Positions 31,420-39,927 of a stretch of DNA of 51,452 nucleotides are shown piece after piece. The first letter of the stretch is position 1, and every line of letters begins with the position of its first letter. The translations under genes were made by a program, and so were the position numbers. Origin of the DNA: Fodinicola feengrottensis (GTDB taxonomy: Bacteria > Actinomycetota > Actinomycetes > Mycobacteriales > HKI-0501); NCBI RefSeq assembly GCF_010993775.1, contig NZ_WOTO01000068.1, positions 1 to 51,452 of the forward strand, given 5' to 3'. Under the pieces are notes generated by a model. That model saw only the letters and a list, made by a program, of their open reading frames with translations, ran no database searches and was not told where the DNA came from.

Positions 31420-32814
31420 ATGCGACCGATCGTGACCGATGATGTGACCAGCGCGTTGCCGACGTTGGTGCAGCTGGTGGAGCAGCTGGCCGACCGACCG
31501 ACGTACGACGTCGGAAGTGCTGGTCGCGGAAGCGCTCGGGAAGATCGACGCGACGCAGGGGACGTTGAACGCGTTCCGAGTGGTACGGCACGCGGCGGCG
31601 ATGGCCGAGGCGCGGGACGCGGATCGGCGGCTGGCAAGCGGTGAGCGGTTGCCACTGCTGGGGGTGCCGATCGCCATCAAGGACGACGTTGACATGGCCG
31701 GCGAGCCGACGGCTTTTGGTTGTGCGGGTGAGTTTCCGCCGGCTGACGCGGACTGTGAGGCGGTGCGACGGTTGCGTGCGGCCGGTGCCGTGATCGTTGG
31801 CAAGACCAACTCCTCGGAGCTGGGACAGTGGCCGTTCACCGAAGGGCCCGCGTTTGGCGCCACCCGCAACCCGTGGCATCTGGACCACAGTGCCGGCGGC
31901 TCCAGCGGCGGATCGGCGGCGGCGGTGGCGGCCGGGTTGGTGCCGGCGGCGGTGGGGTCGGACGGTGCCGGGTCAGTCCGGATCCCGGCGGCGTGAATCA
32001 CCTCGTCGGGATCAAGCCGCAGACCGGCCGGGTCCCCACCTGGCCACATCCGGAGCTGTTCAACGGTCTCACCGTGATCGGCCCGATCGCGCGTACGGTC
32101 GAGGACGCCGCGCTGCTCTTCGACGTCCTGGCCGGCACTGGCGAAACGTACGCGACAGCAGTGAAAACGACCCCGGAGAGGCTGCGCATCGGGTTGTCGT
32201 TCCGCATCCCGTACAGCATCGCGCCGGCCCGCCTGCATCCACAGATCCGGGCCGCGGTCGGCGGCCTGGCCGGTGCGCTGACCGCGCTCGGCCACCGGGT
32301 CGTGACGGCCGAGCCACGCTACGGCGCGATGGGGCTGGCGTTCCTGCCGCGTTCGCTGACCGGTGTGTACGAGTGGAGCCAGCGCGTCCCGGAGCGGCGG
32401 CTGCTCGACAAGCGCACCAGGGAAAACGGCCGCACCGGCTGGTTGCTCAGCGGTCCGGCGCTGAAGATGGCCCGTGCCGCGGACGCGCCGCTGCGCAGGC
32501 AGCTCGGCTCGATCTTCGCGGACGTCGACGTGGTGCTGACACCGACGACCGCGTTGCCACCGACCAGAATCGGGATGTTCGACGGGCTCAACAACTTCCA
32601 CACCGACCGGCTGATGGTTGGTGCCTGTCCCTACACCTGGCCATGGAACGTGCTCGGCTGGCCGGGGGTCAACGTGCCGGCCGGCCGCACCAATGGTGGC
32701 CTGCCGATTGGCGCGCAGTTGCTTGGCCCGGCCGACAGCGAGCCGCTGCTGTTGTCGGTCGCCGCCGAGCTGCAGCGTTCCCGTCGCTGGGAGACGGTGA
32801 AGCCGCCAGCATGA
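31420..32814 (+). CDS. Amidase signature family protein (frameshifted)
   Basis: ATG 31420 follows a GGAGGTG ribosome site: MRPIVTDDVTSALPTLVQLV, then a break near 31515 to VLVAEALGKIDATQGTLNAF. The Ser-cisSer-Lys triad is present: PIAIKDDVDM (Lys) and AGGSSGGSAAAVAAGLVPAA (cis-Ser), then GSDGAGSVRIPA (nucleophile region). A second break near 31992 leads to GVNHLVGIKPQTGRVPTWPH and the C-terminal half. Joined length is about 465 residues, normal for the family, which hydrolyses amides or nitrile-derived amides. The substrate is unknown. The stop overlaps the start of tetR (ATGA). Confidence 0.85.
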
Positions 32815-33380
32815 CCGTTGTGATGCCAGCCCGTGAAGCGATCCTGCGCGCCACGTTGCACATCATTGGCGAGCAGGGGGTGCCGGCGCTGACCAACCGC
32901 CGGATCGCCGCCGCGGCCGGGGTCTCGCTCGGTTCGCTGACCTATCACTTTCCCAGCCAGACCGATGTTCTGCGGGAAAGCATGCTGCTGTTCGCGCGCG
33001 AGGAGGAGACGGCTCGGCTGGCGGCGATCGCGGAGCGAGCGGCCGGCGGCGCGCCGAGCCTGGCAGCGGCGGCGGCGACCGTCGAGCAGGTGCTGGAGTC
33101 TATGACGTTCGGTCGCGAGGACATCGCGCCGTTGGAGCTTTTCTTGCAGGCCGGCCGAGATCACGACCTGCGCGGCGCGGCGGCACAGTGTTTTGAAGCG
33201 TACGAACGGCTCGCGGTCACCGTGCTCACCGTTCTCCAGTTGCCGGACCCGGACCTGCTGGCCGGTCCGGTAGTGGCGCTGATCGCCGGCCTGCAGCTGC
33301 GCCGGCTGGCCACCGGCGACGTCGGCCGTACGCCGCCGGCGGTTGCGTTGACCATGCTGGTGGCCGGCGCGAGCGGGTGA
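32811..33380 (+). CDS. TetR family regulator of the amidase operon
   Basis: 189 residues: MTVVMPAREAILRATLHIIG, then the HTH ALTNRRIAAAAGVSLGSLTY and HFPSQTDVLRESM. The C-terminal domain is ordinary in length. The ATG overlaps the amidase TGA by four bases, so the two are translationally coupled. Autoregulation through the palindrome at 31384 is inferred. Its stop is 17 bp before copy B of the 52-bp repeat. The frame is intact. Confidence 0.88.
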   Translation: MTVVMPAREAILRATLHIIGEQGVPALTNRRIAAAAGVSLGSLTYHFPSQTDVLRESMLLFAREEETARLAAIAERAAGGAPSLAAAAATVEQVLESMTFGREDIAPLELFLQAGRDHDLRGAAAQCFEAYERLAVTVLTVLQLPDPDLLAGPVVALIAGLQLRRLATGDVGRTPPAVALTMLVAGASG

Positions 33381-33397
33381 CAGCCGTGCTGGAGAGC

Positions 33398-33449
33398 TCG
33401 CGAGCATGGTGAAAAATTACCAGTGAAGGTGATCAGAGCCCACTGAAAA
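33398..33449. repeat. 52-bp direct repeat, copy B
   Basis: Identical to 30583-30634. On the minus strand it still carries the ATG and first two codons seen in the AraC gene but then diverges, so it is a promoter/start fragment without its gene. It ends 53 bp before the dioxygenase start at 33503. Confidence 0.9.
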
Positions 33450-33502
33450 AGGCCAACTTCAGATTTAGCGTGGTCGTACCCGGACCACAAGAAGGAGGCC
33501 CG

Positions 33503-34347
33503 ATGGAACGCAAGAACCTGCTCACCTCTGTCCAGATGGCGGAGTTCGTCTCGCACGGCGCGCTGCGGATGGACGCGGTCGTGCCGGCCGCACTGAATGC
33601 CCGGGCGATCGACGTTTTCACCGCCGGCATCGCGTCCGTGCCGTACGGCTCGACCGTCGACGAGGCCTTCCCGGTCGGCTCGTTCGTCCGCCAGTTGATT
33701 GACCTGCCGGCGGTGGCCGGGGCGATCCACAGCCTGGTCGGACCCGGTCCGACGATCGACCACCACCACGTACACATCCGGGAGCCGCACGGCGGCGAGG
33801 CGCAGCCACTGCACGGTGACGCGATTATCGACGTACGCCCCGATGCTTTCGACATGCAGCTGATGTACTACCCGCACGAGGTCACCGCCGACATGGGCGG
33901 CACGCTCAGCGTCCCCGGCAGTCATTTGCGGCGTACCAACGAATCCGACACCGGCCGCTACCAGAACCTGCGCGGCCAGACCCGGCTCACCTGTCCGGCC
34001 GTCCGGCCGGCACGATTGTCCTGCTGCACCACGGAATCTGGCACGGCGGCCGTCGCAATGACAGTGACATTCCGCGCTATATGTTCAAAATCCGTTTCAA
34101 CCCGACGGTCCGTCAGGTCCGTCTCTGGAACACCGACGACCTCGACGACCCGGCTGTGACCGAACTGCTTGACACCCGTTTTCCTTGGTACGAAATGGCC
34201 ACTGGCCGGTTGGAAATCTACCACCGGATCAAACTCTGGCGGGCGCTGACCGGCGACGAGACCTTCGACCTCGACTTCTGGGTCACCCGTGTCACCAACC
34301 GCCCCCGCCGCATCAGTCTCGCCACCCGTTCCGGAGGCCGCCGGTGA
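33503..34347 (+). CDS. Phytanoyl-CoA dioxygenase-like Fe(II)/2-oxoglutarate enzyme (frameshifted)
   Basis: ATG 33503 follows AGAAGGAGGCCCG. The protein has MERKNLLTSVQMAEFVSHGA, PTIDHHHVHIREPHGGEAQP, LHGDAIIDVRPDAFDMQLMY (HxD-type iron ligands) and GGTLSVPGSHLRR. A break near 34000 precedes GTIVLLHHGIWHGGRRNDSD (distal His) and RYMFKIRFNPTVRQVRLWNT to 34347. Joined length is about 281 residues, normal for PhyH-like hydroxylases. The substrate is unknown. The stop overlaps the next start (GTGA). Confidence 0.75.
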
Positions 34348-34639
34348 CCACCGTCCGCCAACAGGTCCTCGTCCTCTACCTCGCCACGTCCGCCCTCGAT
34401 GCCACCGTCGTCGGCTGGTCCCGCTACGACGGCACCGGCCAAACCAAAAACCCACCCCCCACCGGCGACAGCGACGGACCCCCGTACGAAACCGGCGTCG
34501 CCGCCCTCCAAGACGGCTGGCGACTGCTCCAGATGTCGCCGCTGCTCCCACCGCAGCCAGGTCACGAATACGACGTGTCCTTCCTTAAACACGAATTCCT
34601 CTTCGAAAAAAACTCGTGTCCCTCCCCGACACGCCGTAG
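34344..34639 (+). CDS. Small hypothetical protein coupled to the dioxygenase
   Basis: GTG 34344 overlaps the dioxygenase stop. The product reads VTTVRQQVLVLYLATSALDA, TVVGWSRYDGTG, GVAALQDGWRLLQMSPLLPP and HEYDVSFLKHEFLFEK. An A7 run at 34606-34612 breaks the frame; one extra A gives the natural-looking end FEKKLVSLPDTP-stop at 34639, about 98 residues. No family is recognised beyond the general look of a small soluble alpha/beta protein. Coupling suggests a role with the dioxygenase. Confidence 0.6.
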
Positions 34640-34842
34640 CGGCCTGGGGTGCGGCGCGAAACTGTCGTACGCATGCTGTTTTTCTAGCCCCCTCCCTTAT
34701 TTGGGTGGGGGGTGGGTTAGAGGCCGGCTCGCCCGAAATTTTGTTGACTTTTCAAGAATTTTCCGCGCCTGGCGGGTGCGCCCAGCCTGGCACTCGCCGA
34801 ACTTTTCGTGCGACTGGACGCCCCCGGCTCATCGACTGCAGG

Positions 34843-34880
34843 ACAATATCCCGCACTCGACGTCGAGTGCGGGATATTGT
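34843..34880. terminator. 38-bp perfect palindrome
   Basis: Each 19-nt arm (ACAATATCCCGCACTCGAC and its exact reverse complement) abuts with no loop. It lies in a 286-bp non-coding gap (34640-34925) between two convergent genes and so could act as a bidirectional terminator. The arm resembles the 19-bp direct repeats at 12311-12360 (15 of 19 positions). The rest of the gap holds a C/T- and T-rich stretch (34675-34760) with nothing recognisable. Confidence 0.6.
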
Positions 34881-34925
34881 GCCGCACTCAACGCCCAAGG
34901 TCGCCATCCGAAACAAAAACCGCGC

Positions 34926-35699
34926 CTAAGAGCGATAAATCGGGGCGCCGAAGGGGGAAGAAGTGGCTCCGCCGTCCACCACGATCTCGGCGCCGTCGAC
35001 GCTCGACGAGTCATCCGAGGCGAGGAACAGGGCGGCCGCGGCGACCTCGGAAGGCTCGGCGAAGCGCTGGAGGGGGACGCTCCGGCTGATCCGTTCGCTG
35101 GCGGCGGCCAGTTGGGCCGCATCGCCCCCAGATCGGGGTGCTGGTGCCGCCGGGGGTGACCTGGTTGACGCGGATGCCGCGGGGGGCCAGTTCGGCGGCG
35201 AGTACGCGGGTGATGGCGCGTACGGCGGCCTTGCTGGCGGCGTAGGCGCTGTAGCCGGGGGCGCCGAGGACGGCGTGTACGGAGCCGTTCAGGATTACCG
35301 AAGAACCCTCGCGCAGGTGCGGGGCAGCGACTTGGATGGTGCGGAAAACGCCGGTCACGTTGACGTCGAGGATTTGGCTGAATCGGGCGGCGGTGGTGGT
35401 GTCGAGCGGGGTCTGGCCGCCGATGCCGGCGTTGGCGAAGACGATGTCCAGGCCGCCGAAACTCGGCGGCGGCCGCGTCGATGGCGGCGCGCAGGGCCGG
35501 TTCGTCGCGGCGCGTCGGCGGCGTCGGCGGCCAGCGCGATCGCGTTCTCGCCCAGTTCCTTCGCGGCCAGCGCCAGCGTCTCGGCGTTGCGACCGACGAT
35601 CGCGACTCGCGCGCCTTCGGCCACGAACAGGCGGGCAGTGGCGAGGCCGATGCCGCTGTTGCCGCCGGTGATCAGCGCGGTTTTGCCGGTGAGTCTCAT
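34926..35699 (-). CDS. Short-chain dehydrogenase/reductase (several frameshifts)
   Basis: Classical SDR in pieces. ATG 35699 gives MRLTGKTALITGGNSGIGLA (TGxxxGIG) to LGENAIALAADAAD. Breaks near 35510 and 35460 separate GLDIVFANAGIGGQTPLD (NAG). Then VTGVFRTIQVAAPHLREGSS, ILNGSVHAVLGAPGYSAYAA (catalytic Ser, Tyr) and SKAAVRAITRVLAAELAP (Lys) follow. A break near 35130 leads to the conserved end SVDGAEIVVDGGATSSPFGA and the stop at 34926. Joined length is about 257 residues, normal. The substrate is unknown. Three breaks in one gene point to poor local sequence. Confidence 0.8.
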
Positions 35700-35788
35700 C
35701 GAAAATCTCCCTAGTGGTCAGCAGGTGCCACTGACGTTAGGAGGCTGAATATGAAAAGGCAATCCAGCTAGCGAGGGTGGGTCTTAAG

Positions 35789-36568
35789 TCACAACCCAGC
35801 TGCGTCGTGCTGCCTCTCACTGAGGCCCTGCTGGACGGCGTGCCGGATCTGCAACCGGTTCTCGCGTACGACCTCAGCGAAGAACGTGTCGATCCGTGGG
35901 TCCAGCAGCACTTCCAGGATGATCCGCATCGCGGTGTCCACCACGCCGTCGACGACGTCGTCGTGGAACGGCAGGCGGCGGAACACGCCGGCCTGCCGGT
36001 CTTCTCGTACCTTCTCGGTGACGATCGCCCGCAGCTGTTCGCGGCTCTCGTCCAGCGATCGGGCCAAGTTTCGTGGGTAGTTGCCGGTCTCGACCACCTT
36101 CACCACCTCGTCCAGGACGGCGACGGTGATCGGTTTCTTGATGGCCAGCACGATCGGCCGGGACAGCCGCTCGACCAGTTTGTACGTGAACTCCTCGCCG
36201 AACGCGCGGTCGGCGGCGCGGCCGAGCCGGATCAGCACGACCACGATCCGGATCAGTCGGAAACTGCGCAGCGCGGGGGGGTGCGCGATCGGGATCATGC
36301 CGAGGATCTCGTACCAGTTGTGCAGCGGGAAAGTCCGCTGCCAGCCGTGGTTGCGCCAACGCCAGCAGAATTCGGCGGCGAAGACCGCGCAAACACCCGT
36401 GTCGATAACGAAAACGACGTGCGCGGTGGTCTCCGAATGCGGGAAGAACGTGACATATCCCAGCAGTAGTACGGAGCAGACCGCCAGTGCCAGCATCGCC
36501 CAGTCGAGCCTGGTGGCTACCCGCAGTTTCGGGATGGCTGGCCGGTTCGGATGTTGCAGGCTGACCAT
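35789..36568 (-). CDS. Voltage-sensor-like membrane protein (ion transporter family, no pore)
   Basis: 259 residues. Hydrophobic helices at about 22-42 (DWAMLALAVCSVLLLGYVTF) and 50-70, a third near 84-97, then an S4-like helix RSFRLIRIVVVLIRLGRAAD with Arg101, 104, 107, 114 and 117. This is the S1-S4 layout of the ion transport family. No S5-pore-S6 segment follows; residues 125-259 are soluble and acidic/basic (VVKVVETGNYPRNLARSLDE ...). It is therefore a voltage-sensor-only type protein. The function is unknown. The frame is intact. Confidence 0.72.
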   Translation of the reverse strand: MVSLQHPNRPAIPKLRVATRLDWAMLALAVCSVLLLGYVTFFPHSETTAHVVFVIDTGVCAVFAAEFCWRWRNHGWQRTFPLHNWYEILGMIPIAHPPALRSFRLIRIVVVLIRLGRAADRAFGEEFTYKLVERLSRPIVLAIKKPITVAVLDEVVKVVETGNYPRNLARSLDESREQLRAIVTEKVREDRQAGVFRRLPFHDDVVDGVVDTAMRIILEVLLDPRIDTFFAEVVRENRLQIRHAVQQGLSERQHDAAGL

Positions 36569-36692
36569 CCGCAGTTTTTCTCCCGCCGGTTTCGAGGATG
36601 TTGATCGTACGCACGGTGCCCGTCCGGGCAGTGTCGGACGTTACCGCGCGCCGGTTTTACCCGCCCGGGATGAAACGATGGGGCGGTGAGTA

Positions 36693-37330
36693 GTGACGAA
36701 CACCTTCTTGTCCAGCAAAAACCCGCTGCCGGCCGCGCTGTCGAACCGGCTCGCCGACCAGCTGTCGTTCATTATCGAGGTGGACCGGCTCAAAACCGTG
36801 CTGCGGGCGTCGCCGTTGGCCGCCGCCGACCGCCGGGAGAACGACGCGGAGCATTCCTGGCATCTGGCGTTGATGGTGATGCTGCTGTCCGACTATGCGG
36901 ACGAGCGGATCGACGTCGGGCACACCATGCGGCTCGTCGTCATCCACGACCTGGTCGAGATCTACGCCGGCGACACTCCGCTCTACGACACCGCCGCCGC
37001 GGCCGATCAGCAGAGCGTGAGGAGGCCGCCGCCGACCGGTTGTTCCGGTTGTTGCCAGTCGACCAGGCACGGTGGATCCGGGCGTTGTGGGACGAGTTCG
37101 AGGCTCGGCGTACGCCGGAGGCCCGGTTCGCCAAGGCGATCGACCGGCTGCAGCCGATCCTGCTGAACTGGATGGCCCGCGGCGGCACCTGGAACACACC
37201 GGGCGTCACCGCCGAGGTCGTGCGCGCGCGTACGTCCGGCATCAAGGACGGCTCACGGCAGCTCTGGGACGCGGTGCACAGCATGATCGAGGACGGCATC
37301 CGGGCGGGTTGGATCAAGTCGGGGGAGTGA
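36693..37330 (+). CDS. HD domain phosphohydrolase, YfbR-like (frameshifted)
   Basis: GTG 36693: VTNTFLSSKNPLPAALSNRL, then ENDAEHSWHLALMVMLLSDY (first metal His and HD-type helix) and RLVVIHDLVEIYAGDTPLYD (the HD motif). The frame breaks near 37015 and continues EEAAADRLFRLLPVDQARWI ... FAKAIDRLQPILLNWMARGG to 37330. Joined length is about 212 residues, matching the HD_3 group that includes 5'-deoxynucleotidases. The substrate is inferred to be a nucleotide. The break is likely an error. Confidence 0.82.
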
Positions 37331-37594
37331 GCCGGGCGAAATGTACGCCTCGACCTCGGTATGCCCCCTTGTGCCCGCTGTAACGAAATCGTGGATCGCG
37401 GCTAGCTGGGCTGAATCGTTCTAGAATCGTCTCACATAGTGGGATGATGCCTGTCGATACGCTCCAGAGCCGGCGGCTCGCGTAGATTCAGCGCACTGCA
37501 GGGTGGCAGTGAGGCGGCCGTTTTCGTTGGCCTGCCGGCGACGACCGCCCTGCGGTCACCCCACGCCGAGCAGCGTTACGGAAAAGGAGCGGGC
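37331..37594. other. Intergenic region upstream of the DsbA-like gene
   Basis: 264 bp without a gene. The only structured element seen is TTCTAGAA (an 8-bp palindrome near 37420) within an AT-richer stretch (37400-37445) that could hold the promoter of the following gene. A good GGAAAAGGAGC ribosome site precedes GTG 37595. Confidence 0.4.
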
Positions 37595-38281
37595 GTGCCG
37601 CTACCCCGGGTCACCTACGTGTTCGATGCCTACTGCGGTTGGTCGTACGGGTTCGCCCCGTCGGTCTACCGGTTCATCCAAGCCAACGAACACCGCGTCG
37701 AGCTGAGAGTGATCAGCGGCGGGCTGCTCACCGGCGACTCGCGGGTGCCGGTGTCGGCCTTCAGCCACCTGGCCCAGACCAACCACCGGATCAGCCAGCT
37801 GACCGGCGCCCAGTTCGGCCAGCCGTATCAGCGGCTGCTGGCCAGCGGCCGGTTCGTGATGGACTCCGAGGCCGCCGCCCGCGGGTTCGCGGCGCTCCGC
37901 CAGTGCGCACCCGAGGAGGCGCTGAAGCTGGCGTACGCCCTGCAGATCGCCTTCTATCGCAACGGTCGCGACCTGTCCGACGCCGACACGTACATCAACA
38001 TCGCGCTGGACGCCGGCCTGGACCCGAGCGCGGTGCTCGCCCAGCTGCACAGCGAGGAATCCGCGCGGGCCGCGGTGGCCGACTTCTCGCTGGCCCGCCA
38101 GCTCGGCGCCGACTCGTTCCCGATGCTGCTGGTGGAGACCGGCGGTCGCAAGATCCAGCTGGGTGGCGTGGTCACCGAGCCGGAGCGGCTCACCCAGGAG
38201 CTGGACGCGGCGCTCGGGCTGATCGACCGCTCCGAGCTGAACCGACTGGACACCGAGCTGGAGCAGTTCGCCTACAACTAA
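37595..38281 (+). CDS. DsbA family protein, FrnE-like
   Basis: 228 residues, cytosolic (no signal peptide). Thioredoxin-fold opening RVTYVFDAYCGWSYGFAPSV with active-site C14-G-W-S, so only one Cys is present in the usual CxxC position. The helical insertion and the cis-Pro segment ADSFPMLLVETGGRKIQLGG follow. The single Cys argues against disulfide exchange by itself and for a thiol-conjugating or isomerase-like role as in FrnE/HCCA isomerase relatives. The frame is intact. It converges on the pmt genes, with a terminator between. Confidence 0.85.
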   Translation: MPLPRVTYVFDAYCGWSYGFAPSVYRFIQANEHRVELRVISGGLLTGDSRVPVSAFSHLAQTNHRISQLTGAQFGQPYQRLLASGRFVMDSEAAARGFAALRQCAPEEALKLAYALQIAFYRNGRDLSDADTYINIALDAGLDPSAVLAQLHSEESARAAVADFSLARQLGADSFPMLLVETGGRKIQLGGVVTEPERLTQELDAALGLIDRSELNRLDTELEQFAYN

Positions 38282-38298
38282 CCCTTGCTCTCCAGCAA

Positions 38299-38332
38299 AA
38301 AAGGCCACCTTCCGCCTGGAAGGTGGCCTTTT
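38299..38332. terminator. Bidirectional intrinsic terminator
   Basis: Perfect 15-bp stem AAAAGGCCACCTTCC/GGAAGGTGGCCTTTT with a 4-nt loop, A-rich on one side and T-rich on the other. It is placed between the convergent DsbA-like gene (stop 38281) and pmt copy 1 (stop 38338). Confidence 0.92.
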
Positions 38333-38337
38333 CGCGG

Positions 38338-39907
38338 CTATATCCAGGAGTCGAGCCACATGCGAGCGTGCCATTGCGCGTATGTGATGGTCTCGGATGT
38401 GTAGATCGGCCAGAAATAGGCGAAAGTCATCGCCACAATCAGCACGTACGTGCCGACGATGATGGCCCCGACCGTGCGTCTCTCCCGGGTCGCGCTCTGG
38501 TCGCCGAGGATTCGGCCGAGGACGACGGTGAGCACCAGGATCAGGAAGGGCAGCGCGGGCAGCGCGTAGAAATAGAACATCGTCCGGTTCGGGAAGGCGA
38601 ACCACGGCACGATGCCGGCGATCACGCCGACCAGCACCGCCGCGGCCCGCCAGTCGCGACCGGCGATCCACTGCCAGACGGTGGCCGCGATCGCCGGCAG
38701 GAAAGCCCACCACAGCGTGGGCGTGCCCAGCGCGAGGGTCTCGGTCGAGCAGGTGACCCCGACACCGCAGAAACCCTTCCCCGAGTACGCGTACGCGACT
38801 GGGCGGTCCAGCAGCAGCCAGCCCCACGGCCAGGACTGGTACGGGTGTTTGGCGTCCAACGTGGTGTGGAAATGCAGGATCTGAAGGTGATATTGGCCGA
38901 GGTTGTAGAGCGCGTTGATGATCGGCGGCAGCGGGTGGCCGCCGTGCCCGTCAGCGTAGAAGTTGCGGTCCCAGCCGCCGGACGTGACGAACCAGCCGGT
39001 CCAGCTGGCCACATACGTGAGCAGCACGAAGCCGACGAAAGCGGCCAGCCAGCCGGTCTCGTCCAGCAGCGCGTCCCGGATCGGGCGGCGTACCCCGGCC
39101 GAGCGCCGGACGCCGATCTCCCAGGCCAGCGAGAGCACCACGTATCCGACGATGAAGTAGACCGCGCTCCACTTGACACCCAGCGCGAGGCCGGTGAAGA
39201 CGCCGGCGGCGAACCGCCACCAGGGCACCGACGCGAGCGTACGGCCGGGGAGCCGGCGGACGGTGGCGCGGCCGTTTTCGATCGCCCGCAGGGTCGTCTT
39301 GCGTCGGTGATCGCGATCGAGCACCAAACAGCCGAAGGCGGCGAGCAGGAACGTCATCAGGAAGATGTCCAGCAGCGCGGCCCGGCTCGGCTCTGCACCA
39401 GCTCCAGCCCGTCCAGGCAGAGCAGTAGGCCGGCGATGCAGCCCAGCAGGGTCGAGCGGAACATCCGCCGGCCGATCCGGATCAGCAGCAGGATCGCCAG
39501 CGTGCCGGCCACTGCGCGGCGGCGACCCGCCAGCCGAACGGGTTCTCCCCGAACAGCGCCTCACCCATCGCGATGCACCACTTGCCGACGGGCGGATGCA
39601 CGATGAAGCCGGGGCCGTCGTTAGTGGTGTTCAGCTCGTACCCGTTGTGGAGCAACGTCCACGAGTCGTGCACGTAGTAGACCTCGTCGAAGATCTGCAG
39701 CTTGTCGTCAGCACGCGGCCGGGTCAGGAAGGCGAACCGCAGCACGCCACCGAGAACGGTGATCGCGATCGTCCACACCCACGACATCACCGCGTCTTGC
39801 GGCAGCGGCCGGAACAGCCGGTCGCGCAACTCCTGCGTGAGACGGATCCGACCGTCGTCGACCTTCTTGATCAGACTGACCGGCATCTGAGCCGTGGTAG
39901 CTGCCAC
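38338..39907 (-). CDS. Dolichyl-phosphate-mannose-protein mannosyltransferase, copy 1 (frameshifted)
   Basis: Multi-span membrane enzyme that transfers mannose from polyprenyl phosphate to Ser/Thr of exported proteins. GTG 39907: VAATTAQMPVSLIKKVDDGR, then KLQIFDEVYYVHDSWTLLHN with the catalytic Asp-Glu loop, and VHPPVGKWCIAMGEALFGEN. Breaks near 39510 and 39395 precede RAALLDIFLMTFLLAAFGCL. Conserved later segments include LALGVKWSAVYFIVGYVVLS, SWPWGWLLLDRPVAYAY and FPNRTMFYFYALPALPFLIL. Corrected length is about 523 residues. It lies 20 nt downstream of copy 2 and is probably in one transcript. The two copies are about 70% identical by eye. Confidence 0.9.
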
Positions 39908-39927
39908 CCGCCGATCGTACGGGTGGC

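Noticed and set aside
30583..33449. Composite transposon or IS-flanked element
   Set aside because: The 52-bp repeats contain no terminal inverted repeats and encode no transposase; they are the promoter and start of the AraC gene.
35874..36689. Plus- and minus-strand open frames overlapping the voltage-sensor-like gene
   Set aside because: They are antisense or out-of-frame shadows in high-GC DNA with Arg/Ala/Pro-rich translation; only the minus frame ending at 35789 shows membrane-protein structure.
6627..37330. Prophage or integrative element
   Set aside because: No integrase, portal, capsid, relaxase or tRNA attachment site is seen; regulators and enzymes are of ordinary chromosomal type.
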